NCBI GenBank assembly: GCA_037074765.1
Contig: JBAMDO010000404.1
Location: 1-25,271 of the forward strand
From: Mansonella perstans
Taxonomy: Eukaryota; Nematoda; Chromadorea; Rhabditida; Onchocercidae
DNA: 25,271 nucleotides
Reading direction: 5' to 3'
The notes beneath the pieces were generated by a model that had not been told where the DNA came from, searched no databases, and was given only the letters and a program-made list of their open reading frames with translations. How positions within the stretch are numbered: the stretch's first letter is position 1; the number at the start of each line of letters is the position of its first letter. A program made the translations under genes and the position numbers. Below, piece after piece: positions 1 through 13,400 of this stretch.

Positions 1-340
1 GAAGAGGAAGAGGACATCCTTCAAATTATCCTTCAATTAAAATATGAGCATTAGCTGTGGTGTCATCATCACTTGAGGTAGCTTAGGTAAGTAAGGAAGA
101 AGAAAGAATAGAGAGAAGAGAGAGGGGGAGAGAGAGAGAAAGGAAAAGTGGGTGAGAAAAAAGTGATAAATTGAGGAGGGAGGAGAGTATGAGAGTGAAG
201 GATCGTCGAGTTACATTGAAAGATGATGAGATTGAAGGTAGGATGAGGAAAGTAGTGGACGGACGGATAGGCCTTTTACATCTTTCAAGTAGTAACTTGA
301 CGAGCCTTACTTCCTTATTCCTCCTCCTATAAAATCAACA

Positions 341-535
341 TGTGTGTGTGTGTATGTATATGTGTGTGTGTGTGTGTATGTGTGTATGTGGGTGTGTGTT
401 TATGTATATGTATGTGTGTGTGTTTATGTATATGTATGTGTCTGTGTGTGTATGTGTGTGTGTGTGTGTGTATGTGGGTGTGTGTTTATGTATATGTATG
501 TGTATGTGTATGTATATGTATGTGTACGTACGTGT
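341..535. repeat. (TG)n / TATG compound microsatellite
   Basis: Nearly 200 bases of TG dinucleotides interrupted by TATG, TATATG and GGG variants. The interruption pattern TATGTGGGTGTGTGTTTATG recurs at about 385 and 471, so part of the tract has been duplicated as a block of roughly 85 bases. All three forward frames stay open here only because of the repeat (Cys/Val/Tyr/Met strings), so these are not genes. Confidence 0.9.
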
Positions 536-733
536 CCTTCTGTTTGTTCAGCTGCGTTTATTTTTAGAAAACATTTTCGCGTAACTTGATATGAGTAAAA
601 GTCATTTAATCCCTATTAGGGCATATACATATTGCATTAAGTCGTATATGTGTTGTGCCATGCTATATGTTACATATAAATACATAAATATCTAAAATAC
701 GAAATATATGTAACATTTAATTTATAAAAATAG

Positions 734-759
734 TATTTAAGTATATATATACTTAAATA
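734..759. repeat. 26-bp perfect AT palindrome
   Basis: The two halves are exact reverse complements: a TATTTAAG arm, an alternating TA core and a CTTAAATA arm. It lies directly before another (TG)n tract at about 764-822. Its function is unknown; cruciform-prone AT palindromes are common next to microsatellites. Confidence 0.75.
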
Positions 760-763
760 TGTG

Positions 764-822
764 TATGTGTGTGTGTGTGTGTGTGGATACATTATCTGTG
801 TCTGTATGTATGTGTGTGTGTG
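764..822. repeat. (TG)n microsatellite
   Basis: TG dinucleotide runs interrupted by GGATACATTATC and by TATG variants. No coding potential. Confidence 0.75.
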
Positions 823-982
823 TCTGCGATATGAAACTGATTGTTCATCACAGCAATAATAATAAGATGCTCATCTTCCTTTCCTATCTACCCGTCATTT
901 CGCGCACGGGCAAATTACAGTGACACTGTCAATATTCTTTTCAGTATAGGATGGAGGAAATATCAAATATCGCTCCATTGCA

Positions 983-1053
983 TGTGTGTGTGTGTGTATG
1001 TCTGCACACGTGTGTGTGTGTATGTCTGCACACGTGTGTGTGTGTGTGTGTAT
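983..1053. repeat. (TG)n tract with a duplicated 24-bp block
   Basis: TG repeats in which the block GTATGTCTGCACACG occurs twice, 24 bases apart. Each copy creates the 10-base palindrome CACACGTGTG (1005-1014 and 1029-1038), which contains the E-box core CACGTG. This is most simply a slippage product of the microsatellite. Confidence 0.75.
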
Positions 1054-1182
1054 ATGCCTAAGTGTTAAAACTACATAGATGGTAGTGGTAATAAGTTGTG
1101 TATTTGGGGGTCTGTCTATCGACACATTCAATTGAACATTACTATTATTTTGTTTAGGAGAGATTTGTCACGGTATCTTTCC

Positions 1183-1239
1183 TTTTTTTTTTGTTTTTTT
1201 TTGTTTTTTTTTTTTTTTTTCTTTTTTTTTTTTTTTTTG
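1183..1239. repeat. Poly-T block
   Basis: About 55 bases of T broken by occasional G and C. It is a homopolymer low-complexity tract and the length in the assembly is likely to be unreliable. Confidence 0.85.
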
Positions 1240-2448
1240 TTATTACCATAAATTAAATTAGTGAATTATCAAAAAGATAATTTGTAATACAAAATTTAAT
1301 AATAAATTAATTAAATTATTAGAAAAGTCAGCGATATATCAATGAAATATTTTGCACTAATGAAAATTAATGTATATATGAAAACTTTGATATTTGACAT
1401 TTGACATTTGGCATTTGATGTGCTTGCACAACAATGGAAATTTGAAACGTTAGATAAGAGATAAAAATATTTATTTATTAGTAAGTAATATATTTTTGAT
1501 CTTTATAGAAATTAGAAATTTGCGCTAACAGAAAGTTATAGAAATTTCACAAAATTATCTGTAGTAGTAGTTAAATAGTGCTAAGCAAAATGAAATTGTT
1601 AATCGCACTATGCTATTGTTAAAATGATGAATGAAATGCAAATTAATAATTTGTTTTTGCAACCAAATTTACAGTAATTTTTCAATAGTATTCTTTATCC
1701 TGAAATATTTTTAAGGTAAATAATAATTTCCTTAAATAATTTCCTTAGTTTTCTTTTGCATTCCTAACTTTTACATCAACAATGTTACTGTGAAATTTCA
1801 TTGGATTTTTTTTTTTTTTTTGTTCTTTTCATTTGATTCCTTCTCATTCATTTGTATCGTATTTTCAGCTCTTCTAATAGGTTTGATCTGATGATACATC
1901 AACTAGTTCTATAGTCGGAATACAATAGAAACATTAAAGGAGGATTACTCGTCCTATGTGTTATTTCAGATGTCTGTACAAGATAAAATAGGTGATTCAA
2001 TCTTTCGAATATTCGCATTGTAATGTAGTTACTCATTAAGAAAGTTTTTCCTTTTTTCTGTTTTAATTCAAATCAGCTGTATTTGGTTAATTTCAGGACT
2101 TCACAGTTCAGTCGATTCAACAAATATCTATTTTAGATCATTTTCATTGATATTTCATTAAAATTATGGAGAAAGTTTTTTGTTACTTAAGGAAAAATTG
2201 AAATTTTAGTTGAAAAATTTGACATTTGAGAAAGAGTTAGAAAATTTGGAATTTTTACTTTGTCGTAAAATGTATGATTTTATTCGTTTGTTACGTCGCG
2301 TATTGGAGCGCTGAGCTTTTTCATTCCTTATGCAAACAATTTTATGGATTAATTTTCAGGTTTTTTTTTTTTTGTACTCACTACTGAACTGTGACAGTTT
2401 GGCTTGAAGGCACTGTTGCCTTTATTATTTTGGCATTAGTTCTATTAG

Positions 2449-2460
2449 TTTTATCGCAGT
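2449..2460 (+). promoter_or_regulatory. Possible splice or trans-splice acceptor before SPOP start
   Basis: A TTTTATCGCAG string ends at 2459, 75 bases upstream of the SPOP start ATG. Nematode messengers commonly receive a spliced leader at such sites. Other AG sites (2359, TTTTCAG; 2396) are equally possible, so this is only a candidate. Confidence 0.25.
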
Positions 2461-2534
2461 GTTCCTGTTACTTGGCTCACATAAACTCTAATATAGTAGT
2501 ACATTCTGAAATTCAAAAAATTTCTAACGTAACA

Positions 2535-5500
2535 ATGGATGCGGATGGCTCGGCTCAGGATGAATCTGTTAGTGGTGGTCCAGGACAAGCTGCAATTAGT
2601 GGTAGTCGAGCTCAGAGTCCATCAGCATCAGCCAGTGGATCATCAACCTCAACGACGCCAACAGATGTTCATATGCCAGTCGCTGAGAATTGGTGTCACA
2701 CACAGGTATGATGACATTTCTTAGTGTTATGAAGCAAATAGTAATTTCTTATATGTTAGAGGTATACAAATCTATAACAATACAACTATTAACATGACAA
2801 ATAGGAATTTGTTTAAAAAAAAAAAGAAAGATTAGTGGGAAGTGAAAGTATCTTTAAGATATTGGAGATTTGGAGACTAATAAAAATATGTTAATTTTAG
2901 ACTGATGAAAAAGCCTTTTACTGTCCAGCATGGTTAGAGACTTTTTTTTTGTTAAATATGAATAAGGTGTCATTAGTTTTATTGAAGTTTGGTGCTAAAA
3001 GAAGTTAACTATTCTGAAATCATTTTATATAACATGGTAAAAAATGAATAATGAAGAGAGCCTTTTTTCATGCATTTATAGTTTGCTACTAAACTTTTCA
3101 ATTTTCAGGTAAAAGTAATTAAATTTAATTATATGTGGACTATTAACAATTTTTCATTTTGTCGTGAAGAAATGGGCGAAGTACTGAAAAGTTCAACATT
3201 TAGTGCTGGTTCAAATGACAAGTTAAAATGGTGTTTAAGGATTAACCCAAAAGGTACTTTATTCATTTTAGCTATGTAATTGTATTTTACAAGTTTAAAT
3301 GTGTATCTCTTTTTATCTCTAGTCAATTCAAATCATACAAAATGCTGCATTTTTATTCAGATTTTTTAGAAACTTATGTGATAGTGAGTATCACAATAAA
3401 TGCCGGCATAAATTAATATTATGACTAATTTCGGAAGATTTTACAGAGATTTGACGCATATTATTAAATGATGTGTTCTAGACTTTTTCTGAATTTGATT
3501 TTCAATATGAATGCAGTTTTATTTCCTTTATTGTTTATTTTCAGGACTTGATGAGGAATCAAAAGATTACTTATCACTTTACTTGTTACTGGTACAGTGT
3601 GCTAAAAATGAAGTACGCGCTAAATTCAAGTTTTCGATATTGAATGCGAAAAGGGAGGAAACTAAGGCTATGGGTTCGTTTTTCTGTTATTTTTATGGTG
3701 AAATTTTGGAATAAAGTGGAAACCAGAAATTCATTGGAATTTGCAAAGATTTTATAAATAGCAGTTAAAAGCTTAGGCGGAATTATTATGTAAATTCGAT
3801 TAATTTCGCTGAAATTTTAAGATTTCAGAATCTCAACGTGCATATCGGTTTGTACAGGGAAAAGATTGGGGATTCAAGAAATTTATTCGTCGGGACTTTC
3901 TTCTTGATGAAGCAAATGGTCTCCTTCCTGAAGATAGACTAAGTATTTTTTGTGAGGTGATAAATTCTGAAATTTGACTTGAAATTATTGTTTTTGTCTT
4001 TTCTCAATAGATTTTACTGAGATAATCGCGTTTTTCCGATCATTTCGCTTACTTCTAAAAAAGGAAATTTACTTTTACCGTATACTTTAAAAAAAAACTT
4101 ACAGTGTTCATTATTCATTCAGAAAAAAATATCGCTGGGATTTATAAATATCATTTTCCAGGTATCAGTTGTAGCGGAAACAGTGAATGTAACAGGGCAA
4201 TCAAATCTTATGCAGTTCAAGGTACCATCTTGTCGGTTATCTGATGATATGGCTAATCTTTTTGAGAAACATTGCTTCTCAGATTGTCTTCTAGTAACTG
4301 GTACAAAGGAGTTTCATGTAAGTTATTTTTATATTGTGAATTATTTGCCTTTTAATGATTATGATCTGCTCTTTAAGATGATTAAGATGCAATTAATATT
4401 AAGATTGGATTTATTGATATGTATACTTAATGGATGGTTGATAGTTCGTGGTATTTCATTGAAGTAAATTTGATTGAAAATGGCAGTAAGTCAAATTAGA
4501 CTCACGGTAATTTTTTTTAGGAAAAACAGCTGTGTTATACAATTGAAACTTGAATCTAATTTTATACTTCTGCTGCATTTTTTAAATCAAAAATATTTTG
4601 TAGGTACATAAAGCAGTATTAGCGACAAGATCTCCTGTATTTGCTGCATGTTTTGAACACAAAATGAGTGAATCACAGTCGGATCGTGTTATCATCGATG
4701 ACGTTGAACCGGATGTTATGAAGGAAATGTTACGATTTATGTACACTGGTACGGCACCCAATCTTGATCGTATGGCTGATACGTTATTAGCAGCAGCCGA
4801 CAAATATCAGTTAGATAGATTGAAAGTAAATTTTTTCTTAAAAAAGTTACATATATAAAATTAAGTGAAAAAATTTAGTGAGAATTTAAGTTATTGTTGG
4901 TTCTGTTACTAATTCTTTTGAAAAGAAAAATAAAAATTGGACAGATAATATATTTTCTTGTTATTTGGCTCAAGAACTGAGTTTATTAGGTTGTACTATT
5001 TTCAAATTCAGGATTACATTAAGATGCTTGACAAATATTTCATTCGAAAATTTTGAAAAAGCACGGAAAAAATTGAGTTTTAAGAATGTTATAGGTTTTT
5101 GTTCATCCGTTTATTCTTCAAATATTGCTTAAATCCTTAGTTTGGGAAGAAAGAAAAGAAGAAGAAAGTTTAGATAGGGGAGAATAAGTTTTGTTCTTTT
5201 CAGTTTATACCTTATATAACCACTTTATAATACAATTGTAAGCCTGTATTATTGTAAGTTATTGTGTTACAAACAATGATGTCAGTAAAATGAGTTTGTA
5301 GGAGAAATGAGATGGAATAGTGATAATGTTTGAAATGTTTTCATAATTTTGAATCTTTGCAGGTTATGTGTGAGCAAGCGTTGTGTTTAAATCTTACGAA
5401 TGAAAATGCTTGTGAAACACTGATCCTTGCCGATTTACATAGTGCCGAACAATTGAAACATCAAGCTATTGATTACATTGTAAGTTTACAAATTTGACAA

Positions 5501-6355
5501 AGAGTAGACGACGATGTTAATGAAATAAAGTTTTTAGGGGAAACTAGATGAAATTTCAAGAAATTAAATGTAATAGGGGAAGAACAAAAGAAAGGAAAAT
5601 TTATCGGTACAAGTTTCTAATTCTTTAATTTGTTTAATATATGTAAATAAATAAATTCACATGATTGTTATTGAGTGTTTTATGAGCGTTTTATTTTATT
5701 TGTGTTACATATATCATATGCATCTTTACTGAGTATTACTTATTTACTGTACATTTGCAATAACAAATTTAAAATTTGTTTGAATTATTTGTCAACATAG
5801 TAGTAGCGTCTTTTTATCTTAAATGAAAAAATTCTTGAACAGATAGATAGATGGCTAAGTATGCATTATATCCTGAGTGGTATTTAAGGATAAATGAATA
5901 TCATATGCATCTGTTAGGAAATATTTGTTATTTGTGGGCTTTTTATCATGGTTGTAATCGGTAATTAATGAAATTAACAAAGTTAATACAAAATAAATCA
6001 AATGTGGGAAAAAAGATAAAAACTTGGTCAGTTGCTGAATATAGAATGTTTTACAAATAGTATAGTTAATTGTATCGTACATTATTATTCAGTCAGTCAG
6101 AAAGGATTTAGAATGTAATTCGATTTTTAATATTTCATTCTATTATTGATTAGGCAATGTAATTAATGAATAATAATGATGTTTGTGAAATTTTAGAATG
6201 TACATGCAAATGAGATTATGGAATCAGATGGTTGGAGTTGTTTGGTGCGTGATCATCCGCCATTACTTGCCGAAGTATTCCGTGCATTGGCAACGCAACA
6301 AACGCCACCGATCATTATGAGCCATCCACCACGGAAACGTCTAAAACATATGTAG
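2535..6355 (+). CDS. spop-1: SPOP orthologue, MATH-BTB Cullin-3 adaptor
   Basis: Substrate-recognition adaptor of the CUL3-RBX1 ubiquitin ligase; animal SPOP acts mostly in the nucleus. Exons: 2535-2705, 3109-3253, 3545-3673, 3829-3956, 4162-4317, 4604-4825, 5363-5479, 6197-6355; total 408 aa, phases all consistent. Residues 1-50 are Ser/Gly/Ala-rich and poorly conserved. The MATH domain begins near NWCHTQVKVIKF (about 52) and keeps the residues lining the substrate groove known in human SPOP, in KDYLS, KFKF, RAYRF and KDWGF (human Tyr87, Phe102, Tyr123, Trp131, Phe133). The BTB domain follows ([28 protein letters not shown]), then the 3-box/BACK region ([10 protein letters not shown]). The C-terminus PPRKRLKHM preserves the basic nuclear-localisation tail. 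The start was chosen because the open frame upstream of 2535 has no ATG, only a GTG at 2391. Length is somewhat above human SPOP (374 aa) because of the N-terminal extension. The identification is very secure; the symbol follows C. elegans usage and is transferred by similarity. Confidence 0.96.
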
Positions 6356-6526
6356 CATTTTGCTTTTTGCTTTCCTTCCCTTTTTTTGCTGTATATGAAA
6401 GTTATTGTGCGTTACTTTTTTCACTCGATTCAACAAATATGTATAAAAGTAAATGCAAAAAAAAAACATCGAAAAAAGTCAATGAAAGAAATGAAAAGTT
6501 AAAAAAAAAAAAGAACATGAAGTATT

Positions 6527-6532
6527 AATAAA
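6527..6532 (+). terminator. AATAAA polyadenylation signal of SPOP
   Basis: A canonical AATAAA hexamer lies 172 bases after the stop codon, in the sense direction of the gene and in A-rich sequence. A few other A-rich variants occur nearby, so the used site is not certain. Confidence 0.45.
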
Positions 6533-7016
6533 AAGGGAAAAAAAGTGGTATAAAGAGAAGGAGGAAAGGACATGTTATTGTTAGCAGGGAGAATTATTGA
6601 TTGTTATATATTTCCATTTAATTCAGTTGATTTTCTTGAATATACAGGAATCATGAAGAAAGAAAAATGACGGGAATCACAAGATTAAGAATGGAATATC
6701 AGCATAGTGCTTATATTTTGAAATGAAGTAGTACAAATAGTGGCAATGTCATAGCTTTATATTGTTATTTTTTTTTTTGCGAAAAAAGTTGTTCAATTTT
6801 TTTTTTTGGTCAAAAAAGCTCCTCAACATTTGAAGAATATGAGAAATTATTGTTTCATTAGATTAGATGGAAGAGTGAAACTGAATTGATAATGTTTTTT
6901 ATTTTGAATATGCAACTGAAATTATCAGGAGTTATTTCTGCTTTTAATACAGTGTTCGAAGAAAAATCATTCTTCTATGGTTGTTAATTTTTTGTCGGAG
7001 CACTGCTACTTTAAAA

Positions 7017-7074
7017 TGGACAAAGGTCAATAGTTTTTACTAATTTGGACAAAGGTCAATGGTTTTTACTAATT
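7017..7074. repeat. 29-bp tandem duplication with AAAGGTCA motifs
   Basis: Two adjacent copies (7017-7045 and 7046-7074) differ at one base (A versus G). Each contains CAAAGGTCA, which matches the extended half-site bound by several nuclear receptors. The pair sits about 350-400 bases upstream of the transporter start. A regulatory role is only a possibility. Confidence 0.7.
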
Positions 7075-7417
7075 TGCAAAAAACTAAGAAAGATACGGGT
7101 TCCCTATGTAACACATGCATTTAGAATTTTTTGCACCGTGGATTTGTTCGTTGATAAACAGGAAGACTTTTTTGAGATCGATTTGAATTGATTTCAATCA
7201 GAATTTTTACTGAAATAACGGAGCGATATGAATGACATCGTTACGTGTGGTCACACGTATGGTCACATCACATCTAGAGGTGCTAAATTTTCATGGTGAA
7301 TTCATTTTTTGCGAATTATATTAAAGAAATATTTCAGTTAATTTTGATTTCATTTCTTTAAAATCATTGACGTGGGCTGGTTGCTTCCATTAAATAATTG
7401 TTTGACAATAACTTATA

Positions 7418-10400
7418 ATGATGCAGCCAAAAGTTTCTACCGATGCAGCTATTAATTTACCACCGGTTGATCCGGTTTTTTTAACTTGGGAAGGTTTATC
7501 AGTAACAGCAAAGAAAACAAAACGTTTACTACTCAACGATATTACAGGAGTTGCTCAACCGGGACAATTAATTGCCCTAATGGGTGCAAGGTTTTAAATT
7601 TTTGAGCTTTTCTTGATCAGAAAAAAACAAAACACTTTAAACAGTGTCATCTTGATTATTTGTTATTTCTCATTTGAAATGATGATAAGTATTTGCGAAA
7701 AAAAACAAAATAAAAGAAAATTAAAATTTTAAAATAAATTTCATACAAAAAAAAGTAAATTCAAATAAAAGTTCTGAAAGATTTCCATTATATTTTTTTA
7801 ACTGACTAGAATATGGTTGACTAAAATTTGTTTGTTAGTGGTGCTGGGAAGACAACATTATTAAATGCTTTATTACACCGAAATATAAAAGGTTTAAAAA
7901 TTAGCGGTGTTGTAAAAGTAAATGGTGAAATAATTGGTCGAAAAATTACCAAAGTAAGTTACCATAAAATAAAATATTGCGAAGGTAGAGAAAAATCGTT
8001 AAAGTAATTTAACGATTTGGATAATTATTGAATGAATTTAAATAATTATTGAGTCCACGCGATTAATTTAATAATTAATGCTAAAATTAAGCATTATTAA
8101 TTGCTTTTGCTTCATTTTTTCGTAATATTTACTATGTTTTGCGTATAATTATCTTAACGAACTGATATATCCTCATATTTTTTGACAAAGGCTATATTCT
8201 GCTTACATTAAATAAATAAGTAAACAAAAAAAAGTTTTTTTTTTCAAATATTTATTATATTACACCTAAGTAGTTGTTTGCATTTTTGTTTATCTGCATC
8301 GATTACATTAAAATAAAAAGTAAACAAAAGAAGTTTTTTTTTAATATGCTTACTATATTATACATTTGTAGTTGTTTACATTTTTGTTTACCTTTGTCGG
8401 TTACAATAAAATAAAAAGTAAACAAAAAAAGCTTTTTTTAAAATACTTTTATCTAACATTTATTTATTTTTATAAATTACACTTTGTTTATATTAGGAAA
8501 AAACAAAAACAGAAATATTCATTCGTTTAATGCTTATTAAAATACCATACATATTTTCACAAAATATTAATATTAAAAAACTTTTATACAAATCAAAAAA
8601 AAACAATTTCCAATATTTTTTGTATGAAACTTTTGTTTACTTTAAGAAACAGTTAACAAATGTTTATTATATATTTAACAGACAGACGTATGGTTGTTTA
8701 CATCTTTGCATTGTTTTCTGTAAACCAATCATTGGTTACTTTTAGTTAAAAAAAGAAGTAAATAAAAAAATAAAAAAGGTAACTTTGGACAAAATGGAGA
8801 ATCAGTATGTAAATATGATAATCATATTTTACAATGAATCATTTTCAGCGCATAATTTTTTTCTTTTTTTAAAGGTTTCTGCTTATATTCAACAACAAAA
8901 TTTATTCATTAGTTCATTAACAGTTAATGAACATCTCAATTTACAAGCAGCTTTACGTTTACCGTCAACATTTACAAGACGTGAAAAAGAATTACGTATA
9001 AAACAAGTAATTTGTTAGTTCATTTTTTTTCCAAACAAGAAAAAAAATTTACTTTTTAAAAAATCATTTACCATTTATTTCTTTGTTTATTTAATTGTAA
9101 ATTTTAATAATAAATATTTGGTCAAAATTTTTATGCGAAATATTTCTTAAATTACATTCACATAAAACTGTATTAAAAATAAGTATGCAAATTTTTTATA
9201 GAAAATAGATTGGAAATTTTAAGTTTTAATATTTCAATCAGGGAAAAAAATTGATTACTGCAAATGCAAAGTTGAAATTAAAATAGTTACCAGTAAAAAT
9301 TAATCAATTTCTTTGGGTTAATTAGTTTATTTAATTTCTTAGATTAGTTTATTTATCAGTTTATCGATTTCTTTGACTTGGTTTATGTATTAATTATTTT
9401 TGTGTTTCAATTCTGCATTAAGGTAATAGCAACATTAAGGTAATTAAGGTAATAGGAGATTTGGAATTGGACCATTGCGTTGACTCACGTATCGGCGTAT
9501 CAGGCATTGAACAAGGTATTACAAGTGGTGAAGCGAAACGTTTATCATTTGCAACGGAAATTTTGACAAATCCATCATTGCTCTTTGCAGATGAACCAAC
9601 CACTGGCATTGATTCGTTCATGGCATATCATATCGTTAAGGTCTTGAAAATTTCAAAAATTACTAAGAATCTTTCTTCTTTAAAATTTTGTTCTTTTCAA
9701 CAATTATTTTTATTAAAATTTTAATTAGCAAAATGTAGCAAAAAAAAATGAATGAAAAAGAAAAACAGTTTTTAAAAATGCCAAACTATTAAGTTTTTTT
9801 TTCAAGCTCAATGTTAATTAATCAATTAGTTCATTATTTAATTTAAAGGTCCTTGAACGAATGGCATCTGAAAATGGTAAAACAATTATTTGCACAATTC
9901 ATCAACCAGCATCTGATATATTTGAAATATTTGATCGCGTAGTTTTTCTTGCTAATGGAAAAATTGCTTTCCTTGGTTAAAAATTTAAAATTTTTTTGAA
10001 AAAATTATTAATCAAATATTTGCAACAAATAAACGTATAATTTAATTCTGCACTTTTCATTCTCCATTTCTGATTATGATTTCATTAATTTCGTTAACTA
10101 ATAAGCGATAAAACAGTAAATGTTTTTTTTTTAAACAAATCTGTATTAATTAATTACCCTACTGTTGCTTATTGTATTACATAAATAGGTTCACCATCAG
10201 AAGCTTTACAATTCTATGCCAGTATTGGTTATTCAATTCCATCTCATACTAATCCAGCTGATTTTTTCATTCAAATATTAGCTGTTGTTCCTGGTGATGA
10301 GGAAAAGTGCCTGGAGCGTACCAATCACATTGTCTATGAAGTGTGAAAAAAATTTTTTTTAAATTTAATTAAAATATTTCCATGCTTAATTAATTTCTTA

Positions 10401-13400
10401 ATATTATAACTGTTTTTTTTATCCAGTTAATTTTAAGAAACATTAGTGGGAATTACAGTAGTAGCATTTTAATAACTGTTATTGTTAATTTTTAAGTGAA
10501 AGTTTTTCTGTAGTTTATGAAATCGAAATATCAATTAAAAGTGCGCGAATATTTGGAAACGAGCAAAATGTATTTTCAAACACAAGTTGTTGAACATGGC
10601 AAAGCATCAATTTTAACAATTATTTATGCCTTATTTTTAAGGTATTTTCAAGAAAGAATTTTTTTTGTATTCTTTTGACTTTTAAAAAAAAACAATTTTA
10701 AGAAGTCACGAATGAAACTTAAACTCATTTTTTTTTAAAAAAAGAGGAAAGGAATAATTGAAAATAACAAAAGAAAAAATTCAAAATTAATTTTTTAATT
10801 TGTAATAATAAATTTTTTTTATTTGTAATGTTATTAAAAAAATTTAACAGTAATTAAATTAAAGAACAAAATTTAAAATTTTCCGTCTTAGAAAAAAACC
10901 CCTTTCCTTTATAAGCTTCATTAATCGCTGTCACAAATCTTGTCACACATTCCTAAACAAAAACTTTTTAACTGGAATTTAAATCTATGGTAATTCAAAA
11001 AAGAAAAAACTGACTGATACTATTGAACAAGCAAAAAAGTTACGATCTCTTTTGATGAACTTGCTTTCTTTTCTTTCAAATTTTCTTTTGCCTTTTTCTT
11101 CATCATCCACATTATGCATATATTTGTTTTCCCGTTTCCCGTTTTCGTTTTTCAACACTTTCTTCCTCATTTCTTATCTTTTTTCGCATGGCAAATTTTT
11201 TTTGTACATTTGCCCCAAATTGCTAATTGAAAATTTTTGCTTTTTGTTTTTAAAGATCATTCAAACAAAATGTCCGAAATCCAGCATTGTTATGGGCAAA
11301 ACTTATTCAAAAAATTGTAATGGGCATGTTTTTGGGTACGCTATATTTGCGAACTACATTGGATCAAGTTAGTTTTGGCTTCTTTTGAGAAAAAAGACAG
11401 GAACTTATTTGTTTTTAATTTTTGGGGAAAGAAAGTTTTTTTTCAAATTTCATTTTGATTTTTAAAAAAATATAAAAAAATTTTAAAAATTGCATCACTT
11501 TTTTAGAATGGTATTATTAATATTAAAGGTGCATTATTCTATTATATTTCCGAATTAACATATTCAACTGTATTTGGAATTCAAACTTTTTTGCCATCTG
11601 ATTTTCCATTACTGGTACGAGAATATCATGATGGCATCTATCCAGTCGCATGCTATTACTTAACAATGGTTCCTGAATTCTTATGGCTTCTTTTTTCTCT
11701 TTTGATGTTAATCATTTATCAGTTGACATTTCTGTGATGCCATTTGTAAAATCTGAGCTATAATTGTGATACTAATTTTCTGTTTGTTATTTCCGCGAAT
11801 ATGCAGGGATTGATGATGACTAAGCAGTTTGAGCCAAATATAAGATTAAATTTTCATCTGGAATTTACATGAAATTTACCACAGATCAGATTGAATTTAT
11901 TGGAAATTCATAAAACTTATTAAAAATAATGTTCCATAATCTGACATGAAGATAATATTCCAGATCTGAAAAATTGAAATGAAAAAATAAATTTAATCTG
12001 AATAATCTGCTAATCATTTTTAAACAGGAATATTTCAAAATTCTCTTTCTCTCTCACTCCTTCTCTCTTTTTGCCTTCTCTTTTCTCTTTCACTTTTATT
12101 TCGATAAATGTCTGAAATGGAATATTTGACAGATAATATCATACTTACCAATTTTTACCATCGATGGTATGTTTATGGTTTGTATCAGCTACTATCTGAT
12201 TGGTCTCTATCCAAAATTTCAAACATTTCTTGACACTCTAATTACTTGTATACTGATTGAATGGTCAGCAGTTAGTGTTGGCATTATGTTATGTTCGGTA
12301 AGTAAATTTATTTTGTTGAAATGAAATTTTAACGCTCTGAAATATTTTGCACATACAAAAAATATATATATCAGAAAAATAAATTGATTAAATAGAAATG
12401 CAAAATTATTTTTCAAAATAATTTTTTAATAACAAAATTACATCAAAATCAAATTTATTATTAGTCACGTAATAAAATAGATTCAATAGAAATCAAAAGA
12501 TATTTAAAAAAAAGCAATGGGAGAAAAGTTTGAATATATTCAAATTAAACAATCTTTAATTAACAATACATGTTAATTAGTAAAATAGCTTTGCTATGTG
12601 TTATTAATATTTGTTTTTATTGCCAGTAGTGTTACTTTCATTGTTATTCTTATCAAGATTATTGTCGTCACTATTATTATTATTTGCTATCATTATCAAT
12701 TATTATTACAATTGTTATTGCTTATTATTATTTATATTATGGTTGTCATAATTAATTAATAAACACATTATTATCTTTGTAGTTTAAATTTTGCAGATTT
12801 CTCCGACATATGAAATAGCTCTATCAATATCAGGACCACTGTTGACCGTCCTTTCGATTACCGGTGGTCTTTACACTAATGTAAAAACGATTCATGAATC
12901 GATGCAATGGATACAGTATTTCAGTTGGTAAAATTATTTAACTATTTGATGATATACAAATTTGACAATATAAATAAACTATTTGGCTTTTTTAATTTAA
13001 TATTATTAATGAAAACATATTGGAACTGAATAATCGAATAATAATTAGGCATGATAGCAAAATTATCGTAACAATTAGAATTTTATTCGACCAAAAATGA
13101 ATTTAATTCAGTTATTTTTGTTTTTAGGTTTCGTTTTGGTTATGAATCATTGATAATAAATGAATTTTCTCATCACGAAAATATCAGCTGCTTATTGTCT
13201 AAAGGAGAAGTAAAAGAATTAAATTTGAAATTTGTTTCAAATTTCTGATAGGTAATGAGAAAGGGAATTGAGAGAGGTGAAACTTTACAAAATAACATTT
13301 TTTTTTCCTTCATTTGGGAGAAATTTAAAGTTGCACTATGCAAATAGATAGGTAAGATTATTGATTCATCAAAATTAAAATTTAATTCGACCTTTGACAT

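Larger units (their letters stand above)
1..2534. other. Gene-free upstream region, low complexity
   Basis: No coding exon could be supported on either strand. Positions about 60-260 are purine-rich (GA/GGA runs), followed by TG microsatellites, AT-rich unique sequence, a poly-T block at about 1183-1239 and a second short T-run near 1807-1821. A TATAAAA string lies at 328-334 just before the first TG tract, but there is no transcript evidence to call it a promoter. The stretch just before 2535 presumably contains the promoter and 5' leader of the SPOP gene. Confidence 0.6.
6356..7417. other. Intergenic region between SPOP and ABC transporter
   Basis: About 1.06 kb separates two genes on the same strand. 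The first ~200 bases are A-rich 3' UTR-like sequence with a polyadenylation signal. The rest holds a 29-bp tandem duplication at 7017-7074 and no coding exon. The distance is too long for a typical nematode operon junction (about 100 bases). Confidence 0.6.
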